Positions 1-7,693 of a DNA stretch of 32,302 bases are shown in pieces. Origin of the DNA: CAZWDL01 sp964632995 (lineage in GTDB: Bacteria; Bacteroidota; Bacteroidia; Chitinophagales; Saprospiraceae); contig CAZWDL010000086.1 in the NCBI GenBank assembly GCA_964632995.1, positions 1 to 32,302 on the forward strand. The letters are read 5' to 3'. The first letter of the stretch is position 1. Every line of letters starts with the position of its first letter. The notes beneath the pieces were generated by a model that did not search any database, was not told the origin of the DNA, and saw only the letters and a program-made list of their open reading frames with translations. The translations under genes and the position numbers were made by a program.

Positions 1-159
1 GCCGCCGCCGATGATGACGACATCGGCGTTTTCTTCACGGCCGCTGATGGGCTGTTTGATATTATTGACCTCTTTATCCGGATGGTAAAAAAAGCCGGGG
101 GTAAAAGCTACCCCTGCGCCGGCGGCGCCCAGGTGGCCGATGAATGTTCTTCGCTTCAC
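1..159 (-). CDS. Tat-exported FAD-dependent oxidoreductase, N-terminus only (partial)
   Basis: The 53 codons visible run off the left edge of the window. The N-terminus reads VKRRTFIGHLGAAGAGVAF, a twin-arginine signal (KRRTFIG followed by a small, Ala/Gly-rich hydrophobic stretch). After a short linker comes NADVVIIGGG, the start of a Rossmann beta-alpha-beta fold with the G-x-G-x-x-G dinucleotide-binding loop. This combination is known from secreted flavin oxidoreductases of the GMC, FAD-binding and gluconate-dehydrogenase-like types, which fold and load cofactor in the cytoplasm before Tat export. The start is taken as GTG at 159, because there is no ATG in frame between it and the upstream sequence. 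The substrate cannot be told because the rest of the gene is outside the window. Confidence 0.6.
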   Translation of the reverse strand, partial: MKRRTFIGHLGAAGAGVAFTPGFFYHPDKEVNNIKQPISGREENADVVIIGGG

Positions 160-288
160 GGTGATGGAGGATTTGATGTAAGAAAGGGAAAATAAGAATA
201 GCTCCCAACTCTGCAAAGGGAAACCGGATCTCGCAATCAAAAATTTTGCCTACATTTATTCTGATTGACTTTAGTTACCCATTTCCAA

Positions 289-1485
289 ATGAACCTGAAC
301 GAACGCATACAGCATTTCCGCTACCGGCTAGGCCGTGCACTCGGATGGATCCCACCCGAAGAACAGGATCCGGATATTCCCCGGATTGAAGAACTGAAAG
401 CAGATCCGGATAAAGATCCGGATTATTTGCAGCGCTTTTTCCTCTCGCCGTTGGAGGAGCCGACTCAGGTGCTGGGCCGGGAAAAGGACCTGGAAGACCT
501 GCAGCGGGCTTACCAAAACTGGAAGCAGGCCCAGCGGCCCTTGCTGCTCATCGGCGAGCCGGGCTGTGGCATGACGTCCTTCATCCACGCTGCCCATCCT
601 ATGCTCGACAAGCTGCAACTCCTGTCGGATGACTACCGGATTTACACGCGAAAGCGACTGCTGGCCGACCTTGGGAAGGTGCTGGGCCTCGAAGAGGTGA
701 GCAGTATAGAAAAGCTGGCCGAACAGCTTCCGGCAGATGAGGAGCGGATCATCGTCTTCGAAAATGTGGAGCGAATTTTTCTTCGCAAACTGGGTGGCTT
801 TGACCTGCTCGATGACCTGCGAACCCTCATCAACCTGACCAGCGACCGCATTTTCTGGATTCTGACAACCAACCAATACCCGCTGGACTACCTCGACAAG
901 ATCAGGGGGGTCCGAACGCTTTTCAATTCCTCCTGGGAGTTGCGCCCCTTCAGCGAGACCTACATCGAAGAAACGATTCATCATCGAAACGAGGGATATC
1001 AGGCCATTTTCCTCAATCCTGAAGCTCCTACCCCCTTGCTGGAACTCGAGCTACGGCGCGCCGGCCCGGAAGAAAAGCAGGAATTACTGAAAAAACACTT
1101 CTTCAAAAAGTTACATGATTTCGCAAAGGGCAACATATCCCGCGCCCTGCTCTTTTGGGTAGAATCCATACAGGGTATGCGGCACAAAAGCATTTACCTT
1201 AAACCCTTTTCTTCCAAAGATCCCTCCAAAATAGATGAACAGGAGCTGTTTGCGCTCGAGGCTATTTTTCAGCACAATTCTCTTTCCGTGGAAGACCTGG
1301 AGGCCGTTCTTCGCCAGGAGGGACAGCCCGGCCGGCTCACGATCGCCAAGTTGCTTCAGGAAAAATGGATATTTCCACGACAGCTGCGCGGGCATACGCA
1401 GGAGTACCAAATCAACCTGCTTTATCAATCTGAACTAAGTCAGTTGCTGAAAGATCATTTCAACCGGAAAATGAAAACGAACTAA
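289..1485 (+). CDS. ORC/STAND-like P-loop ATPase with C-terminal winged-helix-like region, coupled to a MscS channel
   Basis: A soluble ATPase of 398 aa with no signal peptide or membrane segment. The Walker A loop is GEPGCGMTS (residues 89-97). The Walker B strand is RIIVFENVE (about 153-161), with Glu-Asn where Asp-Glu is usual. A sensor-1-like ILTTNQY follows, and GNISRALLFW resembles the sensor-2 helix. The last 100 residues (SLSVEDLEAVLRQEG...LLQEKWIF) look like a winged-helix. This order fits ORC/Cdc6-like or STAND-type AAA ATPases. An in-frame TTG at 265 would add eight residues; ATG at 289 is preferred. The stop is separated by one base from the start of the MscS gene downstream, so the two are almost certainly co-translated. 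I infer that the ATPase senses or gates something connected with the channel. The family function is not known to me. Confidence 0.65.
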   Translation: MNLNERIQHFRYRLGRALGWIPPEEQDPDIPRIEELKADPDKDPDYLQRFFLSPLEEPTQVLGREKDLEDLQRAYQNWKQAQRPLLLIGEPGCGMTSFIHAAHPMLDKLQLLSDDYRIYTRKRLLADLGKVLGLEEVSSIEKLAEQLPADEERIIVFENVERIFLRKLGGFDLLDDLRTLINLTSDRIFWILTTNQYPLDYLDKIRGVRTLFNSSWELRPFSETYIEETIHHRNEGYQAIFLNPEAPTPLLELELRRAGPEEKQELLKKHFFKKLHDFAKGNISRALLFWVESIQGMRHKSIYLKPFSSKDPSKIDEQELFALEAIFQHNSLSVEDLEAVLRQEGQPGRLTIAKLLQEKWIFPRQLRGHTQEYQINLLYQSELSQLLKDHFNRKMKTN

Positions 1486-1486
1486 A

Positions 1487-2584
1487 ATGAGAGGACTAAT
1501 CATCCTGATACTCCTCAGCGGCTCCTTTCAACTGTTGGCCCAGAGCGCTGATACCCTTCCAAGTGCGGTAGATACCACTGCCGCCGGCGCTCCGATTCCG
1601 GCTGTTGAGGAAATTAAAGTCGACTTCCAAAAGCTGCTCCGGGAAATGGCCGACTCTATCCGGAAAGCTTCCGGCGCCACAGAGGCCATCTCGGAAGTGG
1701 AAGCGCTTCGCGAGCAGCTCGACAACTCGATCGACGCCCTGGAAGATTCCCTGCGAAGAGAGGATCCTGCAAAGGAAGATATCCCAATGGTCGGTCAGTT
1801 CCGGGATTCTTTTGAAAAAATCCGGAAAGGCTTGTCCAATACCCTGACCTTTGGCAACCTGGCTTCCATGTTGCTCATACTCGGTTTCGGCCTCGGCATT
1901 AATGAGCTACTCAGAAGATGGGTAGGCCCCAAGGAAGCGATGCCGCACAAGCGAAGGCTGCGGCGCCTGCGCTGGTATCCTTTGCTTCGCTTTGTAAATT
2001 GGCTGATCGTCTTTGTTCTCCTCGCCACGCTATTATTTCAGCACCCTGATGTCCTTTGGCCCGTTCTGACCGCCCTCGCCATCGGACTTGGCCTGGCCGC
2101 AAAAGACGGGCTGGTCGATCTGCTGGGCGGCCTCTGGCTCATCTTTGAAAGTCCCTATCAGATCGGCGACCGCATCGATGCCGGCGGTCACTATGGGGAG
2201 GTCACCCGTATCGGCATCCGCTCTACTCAGATCACCACGCTCGACGACAACCTGGTGACCATTCCCAACTCGGCCATCCTCGGCGCGCCGGTAGCCAATT
2301 CTAACGCCGGCCAGACCGACTGCATGGCCGTGGTCCGCATCTGGCTCCCCCTGAACGCCGATCTGCAGCAGGTGCGCACCATCGCCCATGAGGCGGTGAT
2401 CACCTCCCGCTACTTCAATTTCTACAAAAGCGTGACCATCCTCTTCCAGGATCACCTCGGCGAACCGGCCGGCACCATTCTCCTGGTCAAGGCCTATGTG
2501 TCGGATGCCAAATTCGAAAAGGCTTTTGAAGGAGATGTGACCGAGACCGTGAAGCGGGCGCTGGTGAAAGCAGGGGTGTATTAG
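1487..2584 (+). CDS. MscS-family mechanosensitive channel with N-terminal periplasmic helical extension
   Basis: 365 aa. It starts with a cleavable-looking signal peptide (MRGLIILILLSGSFQLLAQS). A charged, probably coiled-coil periplasmic segment follows (about 40-115), then three hydrophobic segments (about 120-140, 160-185 and 190-215). The third, with LTALAIGLGLAAKDGLVDLLGG, is the pore-lining TM3, and FESPYQIGDRIDAGGHYGEV is the beta-domain that follows it in MscS proteins. The cytoplasmic alpha/beta domain continues to the C-terminus. It should sit in the inner membrane and release solutes on membrane tension. Unlike the second MscS at 9251, it has the exported extension and is translationally coupled to an upstream ATPase. 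This suggests a gated or signalling role rather than a plain osmotic valve, which is inference. Confidence 0.85.
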   Translation: MRGLIILILLSGSFQLLAQSADTLPSAVDTTAAGAPIPAVEEIKVDFQKLLREMADSIRKASGATEAISEVEALREQLDNSIDALEDSLRREDPAKEDIPMVGQFRDSFEKIRKGLSNTLTFGNLASMLLILGFGLGINELLRRWVGPKEAMPHKRRLRRLRWYPLLRFVNWLIVFVLLATLLFQHPDVLWPVLTALAIGLGLAAKDGLVDLLGGLWLIFESPYQIGDRIDAGGHYGEVTRIGIRSTQITTLDDNLVTIPNSAILGAPVANSNAGQTDCMAVVRIWLPLNADLQQVRTIAHEAVITSRYFNFYKSVTILFQDHLGEPAGTILLVKAYVSDAKFEKAFEGDVTETVKRALVKAGVY

Positions 2585-2599
2585 GAAGGATTGGAGGAT

Positions 2600-2758
2600 T
2601 TTGGACGTCAGACATCAGATGCCAGACGCCAGACTGGACAGCCCTGATTACCAACGACTTGTATACTTTCTCCAGGTGATATCGATGGGGACGATAAGTT
2701 TGCAAATGCGTTGGTAAACAGTAGGTTAGAGTCTGATATCTGGCATCTAGCATCCAAA
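2600..2758. repeat. Inverted pair of heptamer arrays (CAGAYRY) forming a nested hairpin
   Basis: The gap between the convergent MscS and DUF4058 genes is filled by a large imperfect inverted repeat. The left arm contains four tandem heptamers at 2609-2636 (CAGACAT, CAGATGC, CAGACGC, CAGACTG). Read on the minus strand, the right arm gives TGGATGC, TAGATGC, CAGATAT, CAGACTC. Pairings seen: TTTGGA 2600-2605 with TCCAAA 2753-2758; AGATGCCAG 2617-2625 with CTGGCATCT 2740-2748; CAGAC with GTCTG next to it; and inside, TACCAACG 2649-2656 with CGTTGGTA 2709-2716. No protein is expected here. It may act as a bidirectional terminator or be a dispersed repeat. Confidence 0.7.
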
Positions 2759-2806
2759 GTCTGAGAGGATTGAATCGAGCCTCGGCGATAACCAGTACGG
2801 ACAGCA

Positions 2807-3586
2807 CTATGAGGCCTGCAACTGATCGATCCACTTTTGATCCGCTTCGGAAAATGAGGGAGGTGGCGGTGCCTTGTGGTAATCAATGGAAAGTCCATAG
2901 TCGCTGCGCTCGTAAATCAGGCGCAGTGCTTCGCCCAGGTCCAGCCGGCTGTCCTCGTCGGGGGGATGTAGCGGGACGGGCAGCACAGGTAATGGGTCCT
3001 GCACCTGGAAAGCCCACACATCGGTATTTCCTCTTCCGGCGCGCGTTAAGGTTACGAGGTAATGAGATTTCGGCAAATAGGGATGAGACAGCGACCGTTC
3101 CCCGCGGCGTATCAGGTCGATTTCCAGCAGGTGTACACCGCTTTGATGGAGCCGGCGGCGCTTTTCCCGGTAGGGCTCAATTCCAGGCTTTCGTTTATTG
3201 ACGGGTGACAATATTTCAATGGCGGTAATCAACCGGTTACTTTCCCGGTCCCGGATTTCGACGACGGGAATGCGTACCTCAATGGCTGAGATGCCGGGAA
3301 TGGTGGTGGTAGGAGGGCTTGTTTCATCAGGACCTCGGGAGCCGTAAGCCACTCCTGCCTCTTCCGCCTTCTTTTTTTTCTGAAGCACTTCAACATCCGG
3401 ATACATGATGCCCACATCTTCCTCCGGATGGGTATCCGTCACCGTGTAAAGATTTACGCGCGCCACGTACTTTGGCCTGATCTGGGGAACCATCAACTCC
3501 TTAATGACGGTGGCAAGCGTATGATGCACATCCGGCCACAGGTAACCTTCCAGATAGGGATCCATGCCAGGGAAAGGTGAAAGCAT
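2807..3586 (-). CDS. DUF4058 family protein
   Basis: 259 aa, cytoplasmic, no signal or membrane segment. The N-terminus MLSPFPGMDPYLEGYLWPDV carries the SPFPGMDPYLE signature that defines DUF4058. The middle contains TAIEILSPVNK and HLLEIDLIRRGER, the other conserved blocks of the family. From general knowledge, the family is abundant in cyanobacteria and planctomycetes and scattered elsewhere, often in many copies per genome, and has no established function. The charged blocks YPDVEVL, EIRD and EILSP are loosely reminiscent of restriction-like nuclease cores, but I cannot assign catalytic residues. The gene is bounded by repeat-rich gaps on both sides, which would fit acquisition by transfer. 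Confidence 0.8.
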   Translation of the reverse strand: MLSPFPGMDPYLEGYLWPDVHHTLATVIKELMVPQIRPKYVARVNLYTVTDTHPEEDVGIMYPDVEVLQKKKKAEEAGVAYGSRGPDETSPPTTTIPGISAIEVRIPVVEIRDRESNRLITAIEILSPVNKRKPGIEPYREKRRRLHQSGVHLLEIDLIRRGERSLSHPYLPKSHYLVTLTRAGRGNTDVWAFQVQDPLPVLPVPLHPPDEDSRLDLGEALRLIYERSDYGLSIDYHKAPPPPSFSEADQKWIDQLQAS

Positions 3587-3726
3587 AATTATATTTTCTC
3601 TGAAGATACATCAACAATGGTAAAGGATCAAGAAAATCCAAGCTGCTTAACAATAAAAAGACAGCTCCAAGAGGAGTAATGCCCGGCTTCATGATATGTC
3701 GAAAAATCAGCTATCGGATTTCGCCA

Positions 3727-3800
3727 TTTGCTGCTCGATGCGAAACCCGGCAGAGCGTGGGAGCTCCGACGCCCAGCCTTGCTTCGCTGCGAACAGCAAA
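3727..3800. repeat. Palindromic intergenic element (weak)
   Basis: The 245-base gap between the DUF4058 gene and the esterase gene holds TTTGCTG (3727-3733) paired with CAGCAAA (3794-3800). Inside are the palindrome GGAGCTCC (3760-3767) and a GAGCGTGGG word like those in dispersed palindromic repeats of other bacteria. No gene is evident in this gap. Confidence 0.3.
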
Positions 3801-3831
3801 CCGCGAGTAGCCTATCAGAAGAATTCATCCT

Positions 3832-5112
3832 TCACCTCATATGTTCATCCGCAAAGTCCATAAACATCTCCCAGTCGTACGCCTTCACATCGTGTTCGCC
3901 GGCGCGGATGTGGTAGCCGATAATGCTCTGCACCGGTTCGTGGATGGGCGGCACCTCATCGGCATCCATACCACCCGCATCGAGCAGTTGATAGACCGGC
4001 TCAGCGTTTTTGGCGGCGAGGAACTCTCCGCGCGGATCGGCCCACTGGTCGGCCTGGGCGCTGGCGACGTAAACCGGCCGGGGCGCCATCAGGGCGATGA
4101 GTTGGTGCTGATCGACCGGCAGGGCGGATTCGTTTTTATTGTATTGGTTAAAATTGTCGCAGAACCAGTGCGGGAAGGAGGTATTGATGCGCCAGACCGT
4201 TTCGCCGAAGCGGCGGCGGGAGAGCGCGGCGCCGCCGCAGCCCGAGTTGTTGGAGATGACCAGGGCGAAGCGCTCGTCCTGAGCGCCGGCCCACAGCGCG
4301 GCTTTGCCCAGGCGGGAGTGGCCCATCACCGCTACGCGATCGGGCGCCACCATGGGATCGGTAACCAGATAGTCCATTGCCCGGCTCAGGCCCCAGGCCC
4401 AGGCGGCGATGGTGCCCCACTCGTCGGGCCGGGGATAGTCCTGCCCTTCTTCGTACGAGAGCGGATGAACGCCATTCTGGAAGCCGTCGTCAAAGTCGGG
4501 GTCGATATCGCCGCAGTAGACAGTGGCCAGACCGTAGCCGCGCTCCAGGATCTTTTCTACCGGCCAGCGTGCGTAGCGCACGCCACGCGAAGCCTCCGTG
4601 GCCTTGTTTTCGATAATCCCAAAATCGGCATTGTCCCGCATCCAGGCAGTCGACAGCAGGATGCCGGGGTCGGCGTGGATGGTTTGGTTGCCGTAGAAGT
4701 TCAGCCCGAGGAATACCGGAACGGGTTTGTCCTGGTATCGCGGCAGGTACAGCAATAACTCCATTTTCGGCCCTTCCCTACCTTCGGTCAGGTAAACGGT
4801 GACCTGCTTGCGGATGGCTTTGCCACCCAGGCCGGTGGTATCTATATCATGCAGTTGATAGTGCATATCCGCCGGCCGTTCCGGCGCTTTACCGTACACC
4901 TGTTCTTCAAAGAGGCGCAACGTCTGCGGTCGCCCTTTTTTACGCCACTGCCGGGCATTCTTTATCTTCTCCGCGCCGGGTAGTAACAGGGGGTCGGGTA
5001 AGGCATATTCAGGTATTTCAGATTCTTCGTAATTGGGTTCGAATGCTTGCGCCATAATCAAAACGCTCCATCCCAGCAGGGGGAGCAGGAGCCAATGCTT
5101 TTTTGATAACAT
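3832..5112 (-). CDS. Secreted alpha/beta-hydrolase, CE15 glucuronoyl (methyl)esterase-like
   Basis: 426 aa with an N-terminal signal peptide (hydrophobic HWLLLPLLGWSVLIMAQA), so periplasmic or exported. The nucleophile elbow is VMGHSRLGKAALWAGAQDER (about 265-285). The family pattern is G-C-S-R-x-G-K; here it is G-H-S-R-L-G-K. SNNSGCGGAALSRR follows directly, as in CE15 proteins, and the C-terminal IRAGEHDVKAYDW supplies the likely catalytic His. CE15 enzymes cleave ester links between lignin alcohols and 4-O-methyl-glucuronic acid on xylan, or related glucuronoyl esters. A catalytic acid could not be assigned with certainty. No other polysaccharide-degradation gene lies next to it, so it is not part of a visible utilisation locus. 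Confidence 0.75.
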   Translation of the reverse strand: MLSKKHWLLLPLLGWSVLIMAQAFEPNYEESEIPEYALPDPLLLPGAEKIKNARQWRKKGRPQTLRLFEEQVYGKAPERPADMHYQLHDIDTTGLGGKAIRKQVTVYLTEGREGPKMELLLYLPRYQDKPVPVFLGLNFYGNQTIHADPGILLSTAWMRDNADFGIIENKATEASRGVRYARWPVEKILERGYGLATVYCGDIDPDFDDGFQNGVHPLSYEEGQDYPRPDEWGTIAAWAWGLSRAMDYLVTDPMVAPDRVAVMGHSRLGKAALWAGAQDERFALVISNNSGCGGAALSRRRFGETVWRINTSFPHWFCDNFNQYNKNESALPVDQHQLIALMAPRPVYVASAQADQWADPRGEFLAAKNAEPVYQLLDAGGMDADEVPPIHEPVQSIIGYHIRAGEHDVKAYDWEMFMDFADEHMR

Positions 5113-5296
5113 GAATAGGTTTTTTTAATTTTCGCCGTTGTCCTTTTTAGCGAAAGCGGAGAAACACTCCCTGATTTCTTGTTTTATATACGACGCAAAT
5201 TGGTTAGAGAGGATTCTCAGGCCATTTTGACATCAGTATATTTAAAAATACAACTATTTCATTTAAGCCCCCGTACCGGGTAATAGGATCCACTTC

Positions 5297-7675
5297 ATGA
5301 TGCATAAATTTGCCTACGCCTTACTTCTCCTGATAGCCGTTTCTGGTCTTCCCGCTCAGAATTCTATCCATCTCTTCTATACCGGCGACATCAACGGGGT
5401 CGTCAAATCCGATGCGCCCGGGCTACACGGGGATATTCTGGGCATTGAGGCAGCGGTAAAAGAAAAACTGGCTCAGACTCCCTTCGCAAAAGAAGACATC
5501 CTCTTCTTTGATACCGGCGATGCCCTGGGATATCATTACTTATCGGAGCTGGACAGTGGGCGCACCGTATTCCGGCACATGCTCCGGGCGGGCTACACCG
5601 GAATGGTTCCCGGTAACCTGGATTTCCAATACGGGCTCGAGCATCTGCAGGCGCTTGGGCGTCAGGATACCACCTTCGCGCTGCTCGCCACCAATATCTA
5701 TAAACCGGACTCTGGGTACCTCTTCGAACCCTACCGGATTTTCGAACGCAACGGTTTCCGGATCGGCGTCGTCGGATTGGTTAACACGAGACTGCGCGAT
5801 CAGTTGACGGAGGCGCAGCGCACCCGGCTGCGCATCGAAGCACAGATAAAAGCGCTGAACGAACACCTGGGAACCTTACGCGAGCGCTGTGATCTCCTCG
5901 TGGCGGTCAGCCATCTGTCTCTCTCCCAGAACCTCCAGATCAGCCGGCAGCTTTCGGAGCTCGACATTCTCATCAGCCGCCCCTCCGAAGATTCGCTGCA
6001 GTACCTGCAGGTCTTCGGCGAGGGCAACGACCTGCGGGCAGCCATTGTCAGCGCACCGGCCGGGGCCCGCGCCATCGGACACCTGGAAGTCCTGATGGCG
6101 CCCCGGGCCGGCGGCTACCGAATAGACGACCTGATCCGGCGCCCCGACATCCCTATCGCTGAACAACCCTATCCCGAGGAAGCGCTGGCTGACTACCGGG
6201 AGCTGGAGTCGGATTTCAGAGAGTATACCCGCCGCCAATACCAGGCATCACCGGATCGCCCCCTGCTGGAGGTGACGCCTACTCTGGGAGAAGATCTACT
6301 GCGGTACTCCCTTTTCGTTATGCTTCGAAGCACCCGTTCCGAAATCGCAATTTTGAATAAGGGGGCACTGACGCAACCCTACCGGAAAAACCAACAGGAT
6401 TCGCTGACTGTACAGGATATTGCCGCCTTTTCCCGCTCTTTTGATCCCCTCATAACGATGCGGCTTACTGGCAAAGCCCTCAAAAGCATTCTGCAGCGCT
6501 CCGGCAGTTATGGGATGGAAGACGGTACTTCCCTGCGCATTATAGCGGTAGATGATTACCAGAATCCGGAGCGTGGCGACCTGCAGCCCCACGGTATCAA
6601 ACTCGACGATGATGAGGTCTATGCCGTCGTGACTACCCGGTTTCTGGCGCAGGGCGGCGACGGCTACGCCGCTTTCCGCCAGGGCACCCACCGGCGCGAC
6701 CAATTTACGGGCGATACCTACATCACCGCTTCCGACGAACCGGAAGCCCGGCCGGTAGCACTCAATGATATCCTCATCCGTTATCTGCTGGCAGATATTC
6801 AACCCGACTTCAGCAGTCCGCAGGAGTTTTATACCTCCGAAAATTTTCTCAATAAGCCGCTGCTGCTGATGCGTTTTGAAAACATCGACATGTCCTTCAA
6901 AACCGTACGGGTGAATAACAATAAGGGATTTACCAACGCCAATGACAAGCGCGTGAGCGCCTCCACGGAGAATGCCACCAATATTGCTACGTCGGGCTAC
7001 CTGGCAATGATCCGCAGAACTCAGCGTACGCGCTGGGAAAACGGCGCGCTGTTCCGCTACGGATTTCAGCGCATCGGCGACAGCGATCTGCAGGAAAGCG
7101 ACGACCGCCTGGAAATTCAAACCATCCTCGACTGGGACGACCCGCTCAATATTTTCGAGAAACCCTCCCAGCTCAACCTCTATTCCAGCTTGCGATTCGA
7201 TACCGAGTTTTCCCCGGGAACCGGCGAGGAGGGACAGATACTTCCCCGGCGTAAAGACGGTTATCTGTATTTTGGTGTCAGCCGCTTTGGTAAAGATAAC
7301 CGCGAGATCCGTATGGCCTTCTTCGCCAAGAATGATTTCACCAATCAGGACCGGGACGCCGGCTTCGAGCTCAATGCAAAGTACTTTAAAAATTTCGGTG
7401 CCCTGAAACACGGCTCTATTGTGCGGGCACGCTATCACTTCAACCAGCCTAACCGGAAGCCTGGTGATGAAAAAGCGCTACTTGACTACACCGGCTACTT
7501 CGAGTTCAACATTTTGCAGTTTGTCAGCCTCAAGCCGCAGATCAATGTATTCATCTTCCAAGATATGGCGCTGCGGCAAACGGCGAGCAACGTGCAGTTT
7601 AGCGTCGCGCTGTCGTTCTCCCGGCTGTGGAAACCGCAGTATATCCGTTTTTGGAGGAAGGATAAAGGCTCTTGA
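5297..7675 (+). CDS. Secreted 5'-nucleotidase-like protein with degenerate active site and C-terminal beta-rich (barrel-like) domain
   Basis: 792 aa with a signal peptide (residues 1-21, ending LPAQ). Residues about 23-290 follow the metallophosphoesterase fold of UshA/5'-nucleotidases, and about 315-480 follow the 5'-nucleotidase C-terminal domain (QGGDGYAAF is its final block). Active-site positions are eroded. The D-x-H motif is D31-I-N33, and GNHEFD is G106-N-L-D-F-Q111, so the catalytic His and Asp are gone. The GGHxH/Q ligands are replaced by LISRPS (225-230), and the N-x-G-x-R substrate loop is NKGAL (354-358). D75, N107 and H206 remain. Residues about 510-792 are alternating polar/hydrophobic strands typical of a Bacteroidota outer-membrane barrel or beta-sheet domain. 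I infer a non-catalytic or altered-function surface protein. Start could be either of the two adjacent ATGs. Confidence 0.75.
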   Translation: MMHKFAYALLLLIAVSGLPAQNSIHLFYTGDINGVVKSDAPGLHGDILGIEAAVKEKLAQTPFAKEDILFFDTGDALGYHYLSELDSGRTVFRHMLRAGYTGMVPGNLDFQYGLEHLQALGRQDTTFALLATNIYKPDSGYLFEPYRIFERNGFRIGVVGLVNTRLRDQLTEAQRTRLRIEAQIKALNEHLGTLRERCDLLVAVSHLSLSQNLQISRQLSELDILISRPSEDSLQYLQVFGEGNDLRAAIVSAPAGARAIGHLEVLMAPRAGGYRIDDLIRRPDIPIAEQPYPEEALADYRELESDFREYTRRQYQASPDRPLLEVTPTLGEDLLRYSLFVMLRSTRSEIAILNKGALTQPYRKNQQDSLTVQDIAAFSRSFDPLITMRLTGKALKSILQRSGSYGMEDGTSLRIIAVDDYQNPERGDLQPHGIKLDDDEVYAVVTTRFLAQGGDGYAAFRQGTHRRDQFTGDTYITASDEPEARPVALNDILIRYLLADIQPDFSSPQEFYTSENFLNKPLLLMRFENIDMSFKTVRVNNNKGFTNANDKRVSASTENATNIATSGYLAMIRRTQRTRWENGALFRYGFQRIGDSDLQESDDRLEIQTILDWDDPLNIFEKPSQLNLYSSLRFDTEFSPGTGEEGQILPRRKDGYLYFGVSRFGKDNREIRMAFFAKNDFTNQDRDAGFELNAKYFKNFGALKHGSIVRARYHFNQPNRKPGDEKALLDYTGYFEFNILQFVSLKPQINVFIFQDMALRQTASNVQFSVALSFSRLWKPQYIRFWRKDKGS

Positions 7676-7693
7676 GTGTTTCTGGGTTTCCGG

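Noticed and set aside
2600..2758. Heptamer arrays as a CRISPR array
   Set aside because: Units are 7 bases with no spacers and no cas genes nearby.
2807..3586. DUF4058 as a restriction-like nuclease
   Set aside because: The acidic blocks are suggestive but I could not place a full PD-(D/E)xK motif, so no function is claimed.
3841..4758. A 305-codon open frame opposite the CE15-like esterase
   Set aside because: Antisense shadow of a gene with clear motifs; no domain of its own.
6296..7438. A 380-codon open frame opposite the 5'-nucleotidase-like gene
   Set aside because: Antisense shadow; the plus-strand protein has a signal peptide and family blocks, the minus-strand one has none.
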